From the NCBI GenBank assembly GCA_013202385.1, contig JABMOT010000300.1, forward strand, positions 1 through 35,312: DNA of 35,312 bases. The letters are read 5' to 3'. The notes below the pieces were generated by a model. The model made no database searches. It was not told the origin of the DNA and was given only the letters and a program-made list of their open reading frames with translations. This document shows positions 15,107-23,261 of the stretch, piece by piece. The number at the start of each line of letters is the position of its first letter. Positions within the stretch are counted from its first letter, which is position 1. The position numbers and the translations under genes were made by a program. The stretch is from Fidelibacterota bacterium (GTDB lineage: Bacteria; Fidelibacterota; UBA8477; JABMPR01).

Positions 15107-17947
15107 ATGAATATTAGTCACAAATCCACATCACAATTTCTGGTTACAGCTTTTCTGACAATCATCCTTATGGCGATCCAGTCACCCTCTTTAGAGGCTG
15201 GCGAAAACTATAGAGATAGACAGAATCCAGCTGAGTCTCTCGCGAAGGCGGCTGATATTACGGATCGTGCAGCCGGCACACACAATGGCAGCAATATTGG
15301 ACTGTTCTTCGAAAACCGGGGAAAATTATATCCCAGAAGACTCGCTGATGGTCCATCCGGTGAGTTCCCTATCAATAGCGGTCATCATTATATCTACCGT
15401 ATCAATCCCTTCGTCGGTGTCGCCCCTGATACAGATTCAGGACGCCAGGCAAATATGATCCAGGGTCGTTATACTGAGAATGAAGAATGGGAAGCCGTTG
15501 GTGGTTATCATAATCCAGATTTTGCCCGTGTAGCCATGAGTGATCAGCCCAACACCTGGCCAATCTCAGGCTGGCCGGTTAAGGATGAGGCTGGCAATCC
15601 CATTATTGTCTCCAGCCAGGATAGTTATTGTGTCTTCGATGATCAAAATAACACGGTGGAGGAGCTGGGCATACAAATGGCTCAAACTGGCTATGCCTTC
15701 GGATTGGCCTATGCTGAAGACCTGCTATTTTTCACATATGAAATTACCAATAATTCTGCGACCACTTACGATAGCGTCTATTTCGCTATGTATCTGGATT
15801 TCGATATAGGAAATATTAGTGGTGGCGATCCTGAATATCTGGACGATGTCCTGGGTTTCGACGCTGCAAATGATTTCGTAACGCTTCGAGATGCCACTGA
15901 TTATTCAGCGGAATGGGGCGGTGCTACGGGAATATTCGGTATGACCTTTCTGGAGACTCCGTCCATGGGCGGGATTACAGACCTGCACTATAATCTGGCC
16001 GGCGGTGATATTGATGATGATTCACTTCAGCTGGTGATCTTGTCCAGCAATCAGGATTATCTTCCTTCAAACTTTTTGGTAGATGACTATATCCACACAG
16101 GCAGCGATGGGAATGTTCACATCGATGATGTGAGTCTGATTGACCCAGCCTCAAATTCTGAATATGTCATTACCATGTCAGCAGGTCCTTTCAATCTAGG
16201 TCCCAATGATACACTAAAATTTATCACTTGTATCGTCGCTGGCGTAAATGAAGCAGATTTATATAACAATTTAGCGGTAGCCCAGGACCTGTACGCACTG
16301 GACTTCGAAACACCAAAACCACCTGTTACACCTTCGCTAAGCGCTGTGGCAGGCAGCAATGAAGTCACGCTTTATTGGACCAACGCCATTGAGGGTCTGG
16401 CCGATGAAATTTCGGGGATTCTGGATTTTGAGGGTTACAATCTTTATAGAAGCGTGGATCGCGGCACTAGCTGGGATCAAATTGATAGAAACACCTTTCC
16501 AGAAACCGGAGCGGAAGCAGTTCCCCTGGCAAGTTTCGATCGCTTGAATGGAATTGGTGAGGATCTGGGGATCAAATATTCCTATACCGACAATTCCGTA
16601 ATCAATGGCTTTGAGTACTGGTATTCACTCACGGCCTTCGATCAGGGAGATACCCTCATCATCAGTCTAGAGAGTCCCATTGGTAATACCACGGCTGCAG
16701 TCAACACAATTAGTATCATTCCCCTCTCCACAGCCGCTGCATCTGTTCCTGCAACAATGGCAAATATCCACCATTTTGGGACCGGTATTTCCAATTATTC
16801 TATCAATGCTATCCCGCTGAGTATCAGCCAGTTAAGTGACTACAGCTATAGAATGTATTTTGATTATATTGGTCGTTCTGAAATTGGCAATACTGGCGTG
16901 GAAGCCCTTGCGGTAATTCTGGATTCAAGTCTTACAGGAAATGATCATTATGGCGTGGAATTTGTCCCTGCTAATAAATTTAATTTGCATAATATGACCA
17001 CTGGAGAAGTCATTCGAGAAGGCTACCCATTCAGAGTGGGTGTGAGTTACACCCTCGCTCCGGGAATGAAGATTGAGTTTCAAATTACTGACACAAGTAA
17101 AGCACCGAGTCCAGGAGATTACCTGAGTCTCAACTTTTCAGTTATGCTGGAACAGATAGCTGGCCAAGATACACTTGTGGTGCTCCCCTGGCAGAAGTTT
17201 GATGAAAGGACTCAATTGGTATCAGTTGATGGTCTCCTACTTTCATTGACTCCTCAGGTGGAATTACAAGATATCGACATCCCTCCCGTCCTCGATTTTG
17301 ATCTCAACTTTGTGGTTGAAAACCCCGATGCCCTACTGGATAGTTCATACCAGATTAACATTATCGGTTCTTCAATGGATACATCAAATCTACGCTTTTT
17401 AATTGTGAGTATTCTGAATAGTGACCTTAGCTATGTCATTGAAGCAGACACCGTTTTTGACGGTGAATCGTTAAGTTTTAATGGTATCTCCGTTTCTTTT
17501 GACTTCAATCCAGATAATCCTCCACCTGCAGGCACAACCGCGACCCTGACTTCAGTACCTGCATTGTCTCCAAATATTCAGGATGGTTTCCAATTTGGGA
17601 TTCTGGATAGCAGAACAGATTTTAACAAATTGGAGGAATCGCTTTCGGCTATTCGCGTGGTTCCAAACCCTTATGTGGTTGGATCTTTGTGGGAGATTGA
17701 ATTTGGTGAATTGCGAAGAGAGCCCTTGCGGCAGATTCAATTCACAAACCTGCCTTCTGAATGTGATATTTATATCTTTACATTGGCCGGTGGATTGATA
17801 AAAACATTGTCGCATGAGTCGATCACAGGAACCGAGATATGGGATATGCGGGCCGAAGGCGGACGTGAAATAGCTGCCGGCATCTACCTCTATCAGGTCA
17901 AAGCCGCTAACTTTGAATATTTTAATCGTTTTGCGGTGATCAAATGA
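15107..17947 (+). CDS. Large secreted protein with fibronectin-like region and PNPYV-type T9SS tail
   Basis: A signal peptide (SQFLVTAFLTIILMAIQ) leads a 946-residue protein. The first 400 residues are beta-rich with repeated Asp/Gly loops (YFAMYLDFDIGNISGG). A fibronectin type III-like region follows at about 435-560 (AVAGSNEVTLYWTNAIEG, FEGYNLYRSVDRG). The tail has IRVVPNPYVVGSLWEIEFG and ends GIYLYQVKAANFEYFNRFAVIK, a FlgD/T9SS-like sorting region that lacks the usual PNPFNP. The ORF track start at 14954 runs into the receptor gene; ATGATG at 15104-15109 follows the receptor stop, and the second ATG is seven bases from GGAG. Gene order TonB receptor, this protein, PorV suggests a receptor-associated surface lid or binding partner (inference). 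Confidence 0.8.
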   Translation: MNISHKSTSQFLVTAFLTIILMAIQSPSLEAGENYRDRQNPAESLAKAADITDRAAGTHNGSNIGLFFENRGKLYPRRLADGPSGEFPINSGHHYIYRINPFVGVAPDTDSGRQANMIQGRYTENEEWEAVGGYHNPDFARVAMSDQPNTWPISGWPVKDEAGNPIIVSSQDSYCVFDDQNNTVEELGIQMAQTGYAFGLAYAEDLLFFTYEITNNSATTYDSVYFAMYLDFDIGNISGGDPEYLDDVLGFDAANDFVTLRDATDYSAEWGGATGIFGMTFLETPSMGGITDLHYNLAGGDIDDDSLQLVILSSNQDYLPSNFLVDDYIHTGSDGNVHIDDVSLIDPASNSEYVITMSAGPFNLGPNDTLKFITCIVAGVNEADLYNNLAVAQDLYALDFETPKPPVTPSLSAVAGSNEVTLYWTNAIEGLADEISGILDFEGYNLYRSVDRGTSWDQIDRNTFPETGAEAVPLASFDRLNGIGEDLGIKYSYTDNSVINGFEYWYSLTAFDQGDTLIISLESPIGNTTAAVNTISIIPLSTAAASVPATMANIHHFGTGISNYSINAIPLSISQLSDYSYRMYFDYIGRSEIGNTGVEALAVILDSSLTGNDHYGVEFVPANKFNLHNMTTGEVIREGYPFRVGVSYTLAPGMKIEFQITDTSKAPSPGDYLSLNFSVMLEQIAGQDTLVVLPWQKFDERTQLVSVDGLLLSLTPQVELQDIDIPPVLDFDLNFVVENPDALLDSSYQINIIGSSMDTSNLRFLIVSILNSDLSYVIEADTVFDGESLSFNGISVSFDFNPDNPPPAGTTATLTSVPALSPNIQDGFQFGILDSRTDFNKLEESLSAIRVVPNPYVVGSLWEIEFGELRREPLRQIQFTNLPSECDIYIFTLAGGLIKTLSHESITGTEIWDMRAEGGREIAAGIYLYQVKAANFEYFNRFAVIK

Positions 17948-18960
17948 GGACCCTGAGGATGAATTATAGAACAATGAGGGTTAGAGCCCTATTCACTTTG
18001 ATCTTTGCCACATTGGTTTCAGGTCAAAATCCCAACCTTGGATCAGCTGCTGCTCAATTTCTCAAGATACCTGTTGGAGCCAGATCAGCCGCTCTGGGCG
18101 GTGCTATGACAGGGATGTCCACTGATGCGACTGCCCTATTCTGGAATCCGGCTGGAATTGCACAGGATCATTCACACTCCGTGCATTTCTCTCAGGTTCC
18201 CTGGATGACCTACTTCAATTTAACGGCAGTGGGTTACACACTTAATTTACATGATCTGGGAACATTAGGGTTTCATGCCGTAGGATTGGGCATGGAAAAA
18301 ATGGAAATCACAACTGAATTGCAACCTGATGGAACTGGCCAATTCTTCGATTCTCAGGATATAGTAATCGGCGCATCGTATGCCCGAAAACTGACGGACC
18401 GTTTTAGCATGGGTTTTACCACTAAATATGTTTATCAGAGGATTTGGAATGAGACTGCCTCAGGTATCGCGTTTGATGTTGGCACCCATTACAGTATTGA
18501 TTTTCTAAACACAGCCATTGCAATGTCTATGCGAAATTTTGGAGCTGATCTTCAATTTGAAGGACCAGATCTGCTCATCGTTCATGATGACAACGATCTC
18601 TTCCCAAATCGCCTGCTCCAGGCATCGAAACAAACTGAAAAATATCCATTACCACTAAGCTTTCAATTCGGGCTGTCCTCAGATCTCATTCATTCGACCT
18701 TCTTCAATGCCAGATTGGGTATTGATGCAGTACATTTGAATGATGAAAATGAGCAGATCAGAATCGGACTTGAAGGCAGTGTAGTCCAGCGCTTCTTCCT
18801 CCGCGGAGGCTATCAATTTAACAATGATGTGGACGCTGGAAGTCTGGGCGTGGGTTTACAACAACGTATCGATAACACGATTATCAAACTGGATTATGCC
18901 TATGTGCTGCATAAACACCTTGAAGATAATCGTTTCCTCTCATTGAGCCTGGTATTCTAG
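17944..18960 (+). CDS. PorV/PorQ family outer-membrane protein
   Basis: A signal peptide ends near VSGQ, followed by the family hallmark region SAAAQFLKIPVGARSAALGGAMTG and TALFWNPAGIA, then a beta-barrel ending RFLSLSLVF. PorV is the T9SS shuttle that carries cargo from the translocon to the attachment complex; PorQ-like paralogues exist with less clear roles. Length 338 is normal. The ATG at 17944 overlaps the previous stop (ATGA); the ATG at 17959 is an alternative with GAGG nine bases upstream. Being placed directly after a T9SS cargo gene suggests a dedicated partner for it, not the housekeeping PorV. No other T9SS core gene (PorK, L, M, N, T, Sov) is in the window. Confidence 0.85.
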   Translation: MRTLRMNYRTMRVRALFTLIFATLVSGQNPNLGSAAAQFLKIPVGARSAALGGAMTGMSTDATALFWNPAGIAQDHSHSVHFSQVPWMTYFNLTAVGYTLNLHDLGTLGFHAVGLGMEKMEITTELQPDGTGQFFDSQDIVIGASYARKLTDRFSMGFTTKYVYQRIWNETASGIAFDVGTHYSIDFLNTAIAMSMRNFGADLQFEGPDLLIVHDDNDLFPNRLLQASKQTEKYPLPLSFQFGLSSDLIHSTFFNARLGIDAVHLNDENEQIRIGLEGSVVQRFFLRGGYQFNNDVDAGSLGVGLQQRIDNTIIKLDYAYVLHKHLEDNRFLSLSLVF

Positions 18961-20474
18961 TGAAACCATTTATCACCGAAAACCTTCCGCAGCCTGGAGT
19001 GAAGTGGTTGTTTAAGCTCTGCATTTTAACTCTGTTTATTGCTCACTCATTAGGGGCTCAGATTTCTGAAGCACTCGAGCATAATACCCAGCTCACCAAT
19101 TATGCCGAATTAACTCGGATTGTCAAAGATCTCGATTCAGATTCTCGATTTACCGTGACCGAGGCAGGCAAAAGTGGCGAAGGTAGATCCTTGTGGCTGA
19201 TTCGGATTTCAGATCCTATGCGAACAGCCAAATGGCGCGTCTTCTTTTATGCTCAGCAACATGGGAATGAACCGGCTGGGAAGGAAGCCCTGATCTATCT
19301 TGCCAAAGCCATTCAGGAAAACCCAAAACTGTTAGGTCGTGGAATTGAATTATGGCTCATGCCCATGGTGAATCCTGATGGTGCTGAACGGGATCAGCGT
19401 AGAAATGCAGTGGACGCAGACCTGAATCGCGATCACATGATTTTGGAACAACCAGAAACACAGGCTTTGCACAAAACGTTTAGAGCTATTCTACCCCATT
19501 TGGCCATTGATTGCCATGAATTTGCCAGAGACAGCGATGATTATATGGAAAAGGGCTGGATCGAGTGGACAGAAATCATGATGGATTTTGCCAATTATCC
19601 CCTCCTCGATGATGCCCTCGTTATAGAGGGCGCTGGACTGGTTAATCGAGTCGGCAAAGCCATGCTCAAGCAGGGAGTCCATTTTCAGCGCTATTTTGTT
19701 GGCGGGGTTCCTCCTGACGGAGAACAACGCTATAGTGCTCCCGATATGGACGGTGGTTTGAATGGAGCTGCTATTTATGGCGGGCTTTCATTTATCATTG
19801 AAGGCGGCGTTTATCGGAAGGACAATGAAGACAATCATGATTTACCCAAACGTGTGAATAACTACACTCGATTGCTTTTAGAGGTTCTGAAGGACAAAAA
19901 GATTCGAAGGCAGACTCTTGCCTTACTTAACCGCCAGACGAAGCCAGAGCTGCCAATTTGGATTCCAAACAACTATTTCTGGGCTAAATCAAGTGAAGCG
20001 ACACTGAATATCCCGGTAATAGACAGTCAGACTCAGAATGTTATGCAAATTCCAGCCCCGAATTTCATGCCTGACCTGGTCATTAAAAAAAGTGTATCCA
20101 GACCTCAGGCTTACTTGATTCAGCCAGAACATGCAGCTGTTTTTAGCGAACTATTGCAGCAACATGCAATCCCCTTTGATGTGATACAGCAACCCGCTAC
20201 CTATCAAATTCAATATTGTTTACTGGATACTGTTGAAATGGAATTCGATGACCTCTATCATAGGTATGGTGGGCGCGTTATTTCCTCTATGCAAGCAGTT
20301 GAGAGTCACAGGGTTGAAGCGGGTTCTCTATTCGTCCCTGTGGATATGAAAAATGGATTGCGGGCAATGGCAATTCTTGAACCAACCCAGATGTTTGGCC
20401 TCTATCAATATCCCACTTATTTCAAGCTGGTCGCAAGTGATCGAAGATTGCCAGTGGTCCGTCTCATAAAATAG
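18960..20474 (+). CDS. M14 family zinc carboxypeptidase, secreted
   Basis: The signal anchor region (WLFKLCILTLFIAHSLGAQ) is followed by an M14 peptidase domain at about 45-310. Zinc ligands: HGNEPAG (His101, Glu104) and His186 in IDCHE. Substrate-binding residues: NPDG (138-141) and DLNRDH with Arg157. The probable catalytic glutamate is Glu281 in FIIEGG. A further 190 residues form a C-terminal domain (PHLAIDC-like core ends before; QAYLIQPEHAAVF begins it) that I cannot name. M14 enzymes remove C-terminal residues from peptides. The start is GTG, overlapping the PorV stop by one base (TAGTG), so translation is probably coupled. It is the last gene of the nine-gene locus and fits periplasmic or surface trimming of imported peptides. 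Confidence 0.87.
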   Translation: MKPFITENLPQPGVKWLFKLCILTLFIAHSLGAQISEALEHNTQLTNYAELTRIVKDLDSDSRFTVTEAGKSGEGRSLWLIRISDPMRTAKWRVFFYAQQHGNEPAGKEALIYLAKAIQENPKLLGRGIELWLMPMVNPDGAERDQRRNAVDADLNRDHMILEQPETQALHKTFRAILPHLAIDCHEFARDSDDYMEKGWIEWTEIMMDFANYPLLDDALVIEGAGLVNRVGKAMLKQGVHFQRYFVGGVPPDGEQRYSAPDMDGGLNGAAIYGGLSFIIEGGVYRKDNEDNHDLPKRVNNYTRLLLEVLKDKKIRRQTLALLNRQTKPELPIWIPNNYFWAKSSEATLNIPVIDSQTQNVMQIPAPNFMPDLVIKKSVSRPQAYLIQPEHAAVFSELLQQHAIPFDVIQQPATYQIQYCLLDTVEMEFDDLYHRYGGRVISSMQAVESHRVEAGSLFVPVDMKNGLRAMAILEPTQMFGLYQYPTYFKLVASDRRLPVVRLIK

Positions 20475-20620
20475 CAGGATTCTCGAAATTGGATCTGGGG
20501 AATACTTTGAGTTGTCCTTTTACCAGATTTATGGCTATGCACAACGGTCACATTCACCCAATATTCTGTGCAATTGAAGAAATATCCTTCCCTTTAATTC
20601 ATCTAAAGTGTGCGCTTTAA

Positions 20621-20641
20621 GCGGGGTTCGATGTATTAATG
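20621..20641 (+). promoter_or_regulatory. Two-codon minicistron overlapping the PLD gene start
   Basis: GCGGGG-TTCG-ATG-TAT-TAATG: a ribosome site serves a two-codon ORF (ATG TAT TAA, 20631-20639) whose stop overlaps the true ATG at 20639. The 14-mer GGGGTTCGATGTAT is identical to the ribosome-binding and start region of the gene at 3216, where the same ATG TAT opens the long ORF. Confidence 0.4.
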
Positions 20642-22132
20642 AAATCTAGACTGCTTATCACATTGGCTTTCTTTCTATTGACATCCTGTGCATTCATTTT
20701 ACCACCAGAAACGAAGACGACCTTAGGGACTGATACACAATTTTGGTATCAGGATAGCACGCTGCAAAATCTGCTTGATGTTAACACCAGTTCCTCCCTA
20801 AGGACTGATAATAGTGTCCGCCTGCTGGTAAATGGTGTGTCAAGTTTTGCCCGGCGATACGAAAACATCCGCTCGGCGACCTTTATCTTTGTAAAAACCT
20901 TTCTGTTCACTGATGATGAGGCTGGGAGGGAGATGGCCAGAGTCCTGGCAGAAAGAGCTCAAGCTGGAATTCCCGTTGTTCTACAATACGATGTTAAAGG
21001 GTCCATTGAATCTGCTACGGTTGTTGTGGACATGTTTGCACAATCCACTCCCATGCTACCATTTGGCGAAAAGCGCATCATTCATGAAATGCGAAAAGCG
21101 GGTGTGATTATTGTTCCCACAAACGCGCCGAGCCGACCCTATGAATTGACCGAATGGACAGAAAATATTGAGAGATTGTTCCAAAACCCTGTTGCTGCCT
21201 TGAAGCGATCGGGAGAATCACTTATTCTGTACGATTATTGTGACCACGAAAAGTTCTTTATTACTGGCCACGAAGGAGGTGAGATCCGGGCAATAGTCGG
21301 TGGCATGAACATCGCCGGCGAGTACGCCTTCGGGGGCATTCCCGATCGAAGAGACACTGTGAGTGCTAAGGCTGGGTGGCATGATGTTGATGTTGAAGTC
21401 CGTGGCCCGGCAGCAGCTGAAATCTGTGAAGAGTTTCTGAAGGATATGAGAAATCAGACAGGCCGTGAACTACCATCAATATTGACAGAAATATCAAATA
21501 GGTATGCAGCTAAACCTGACTCGAGCTACGGTGAAGCCACTGTCCGATTTGTGGTTCATCATCCCCTTGTCGATCGCAGCAGATCCGTGGAAGAACTTTA
21601 TCTTATCTTACTGAAGAGTACTCCCGCAGAAGAACCCATCTTTATTGCCACTGCATATTTTGCACCTTCAAAGCGGATTCGAGAAGCAATAACTGAGCAT
21701 GCAAAACGCGGTGGTAAGGTTATCGTTCTGACGAACTCCCTGGAGTCAAACAACCATCCAATTCTATCTGTAGCAGCTAATTTTGCTGCACTTGATATCA
21801 TGGAGGTTACAACTAATTTCCAGCTCTATGAGTGGATACCCAGACCCGCAGATGGTGAAGAAACCATGCACCAAAAACTCGCATCATTCGGTCAGAATGG
21901 ACCGACCATAGTGGGCTCATTTAATCTGGATGCCCAAAGCGCGGTCCACAATACGGAGTCCGTAGTGCTTATAAATGACCCGACATTCAGGGATAACATA
22001 GATGTATTAACTCAATACTATTTGAGTCCGGCCTGTTCCAAGCGCGTTCATCGAGAGGATCTCGAGACAAAACCAATCCTAAATCGAATCCACTCTTTTC
22101 TGACCCACGAGCTAGCCTGGTACTGGCTATAA
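20639..22132 (+). CDS. PLD-superfamily (cardiolipin synthase-like) lipoprotein with altered HKD motifs
   Basis: The lipobox LLTS-C predicts lipidation at Cys17. Two phospholipase-D-like halves follow. Motif 1 is HEKFFITG with GGMN downstream (His203, Lys205); motif 2 is HQKLASFG with GSFN downstream (His411, Lys413). In both, the Asp of H-x-K-x4-D is Gly (positions 210 and 418), while catalytic His and Lys remain. Conserved context such as ARVLAERAQAGIPVVLQYD and WHDVDVEVRGPAA matches cardiolipin synthase and related bacterial PLD proteins. Probably a phosphodiesterase or phosphatidyl-transferase acting at the envelope; substrate unknown. The gene stands alone, 164 bases after the M14 gene and convergent with the cyclase. 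Confidence 0.8.
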   Translation: MKSRLLITLAFFLLTSCAFILPPETKTTLGTDTQFWYQDSTLQNLLDVNTSSSLRTDNSVRLLVNGVSSFARRYENIRSATFIFVKTFLFTDDEAGREMARVLAERAQAGIPVVLQYDVKGSIESATVVVDMFAQSTPMLPFGEKRIIHEMRKAGVIIVPTNAPSRPYELTEWTENIERLFQNPVAALKRSGESLILYDYCDHEKFFITGHEGGEIRAIVGGMNIAGEYAFGGIPDRRDTVSAKAGWHDVDVEVRGPAAAEICEEFLKDMRNQTGRELPSILTEISNRYAAKPDSSYGEATVRFVVHHPLVDRSRSVEELYLILLKSTPAEEPIFIATAYFAPSKRIREAITEHAKRGGKVIVLTNSLESNNHPILSVAANFAALDIMEVTTNFQLYEWIPRPADGEETMHQKLASFGQNGPTIVGSFNLDAQSAVHNTESVVLINDPTFRDNIDVLTQYYLSPACSKRVHREDLETKPILNRIHSFLTHELAWYWL

Positions 22133-22216
22133 TTGAATAAGCTCAGCTGAGCCCAATTCAGGAATATCACATTTAACTAATATACCTTACTGACTGATAC
22201 ATAGATAGTTAGGAGT

Positions 22217-22246
22217 ATTTTGATATATTCCTGTATACATCAAAAT
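22217..22246. terminator. Possible bidirectional AT-rich hairpin between convergent genes
   Basis: ATTTTGAT (22217-22224) and ATCAAAAT (22239-22246) form an inverted repeat with a 14-base interior that is itself partly self-complementary. It lies between the convergent PLD and cyclase genes. The stem is AT-rich and short of a GC core, so termination is only a possibility. A separate 12-base palindrome GCTCAGCTGAGC lies at 22141-22152. Confidence 0.3.
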
Positions 22247-22259
22247 GAATCGCGAAGAC

Positions 22260-23261
22260 TCAAGCATCTGACAGAGTTTGGAGTCTCTCGATAGCTGCGT
22301 TTAATTTAGCGATCGCAGTGCTACGATCATCTGTAGTCAAGTCTTTCAGATTGATATTCAGCGAGAAACCACACAGTGATTCATTCAATTTATCAGATGC
22401 ATCTTCGTCGGTGTGCCCCAGGAGAACCTCATAAACATCGACCACTCGGTCAAAGCCTTTGACTTGAATGGAATCTTTCTTGATACAGGGAATATCTTCA
22501 CGGACCAGACTCCAGGTATCATGAGAGATTTGAATACTACCTGGTGCAGCATTTGACTCCAGGCGGCTGGCCAGGTTAACCCGATTGCCAATAATGGTGT
22601 AATCCATGCGCTCTTCACTCCCAAAATTTCCCACAGTACAATAGCCTGTGGTGATTCCCATTCGAACTTGAAAGTTCTGAGCGATGCCTTTGGGAGCCCA
22701 GAGTTGTTCCAGGTCCGCAATGGCTGCCTGCATATCAACGGCCATTTGAACGCAGGACCTTGCGTCCTCACCAATACCCTTAGTCTCTGGATCACCGAAA
22801 AAGACCAGTATGGCATCACCAATGAATTTGTCAAGTGTGCCACCGTGCTTTAGAACGATTTGAGCCATTTTATCAAGATAGGAGTTGAGCAAATATGTCA
22901 GATCTTCAGGCTCCATTTCATCTGTTTGACTGGTAAACCCTACAATGTCAGAAAAGAAAATGGTTAGTTTTTTTCGATATGTTTCGAGACGCACATCTCT
23001 GGCACCGCTGAAAATTGAGGAATAGACCTGTGGAGACAGGTATTTAGCCAGTTTTTTGGCAAGCACTTCAAGCTCATCGTTTTTATGACGAACCAGTGCT
23101 TCCTGGGCTTCAATTTCTTTATTTAAAGTAATGAAAAGCGAAGAATTTCTATCCCACATTTTCTCCAGGGAAACGCGATTTGCTTCAGAGCGAGCCAACT
23201 TCTTGCTCAGGAAACGAATTTCCTTCTCAAGTGAGGCAATATCCTGTGCGGGATCGCTCAA
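22260..23261 (-). CDS. Class III adenylate cyclase with N-terminal coiled coil
   Basis: Residues about 5-70 form a coiled coil (IASLEKEIRFLSKKLA), leading through AKYLSPQVYSSIFSG into a class III cyclase domain (about 95-285). Metal-binding aspartates are in FFSDIVGFT (Asp105) and DKFIGDAILVFFG (Asp149). Lys145 and the Thr of MDYTIIG are in the positions that select ATP, and NRVNLASRLE supplies the transition-state Asn/Arg. It should make cAMP as a dimer; no membrane segment is present. The start is TTG, overlapping the FIST stop as TTGA, so the two genes form one unit. No cAMP receptor is in the window. Confidence 0.88.
   Translation of the reverse strand: MSDPAQDIASLEKEIRFLSKKLARSEANRVSLEKMWDRNSSLFITLNKEIEAQEALVRHKNDELEVLAKKLAKYLSPQVYSSIFSGARDVRLETYRKKLTIFFSDIVGFTSQTDEMEPEDLTYLLNSYLDKMAQIVLKHGGTLDKFIGDAILVFFGDPETKGIGEDARSCVQMAVDMQAAIADLEQLWAPKGIAQNFQVRMGITTGYCTVGNFGSEERMDYTIIGNRVNLASRLESNAAPGSIQISHDTWSLVREDIPCIKKDSIQVKGFDRVVDVYEVLLGHTDEDASDKLNESLCGFSLNINLKDLTTDDRSTAIAKLNAAIERLQTLSDA

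Noticed and set aside
22141-22152. Palindrome GCTCAGCTGAGC as a regulatory operator
   Set aside because: It lies between convergent 3' ends, is short, and has no second copy near a promoter.
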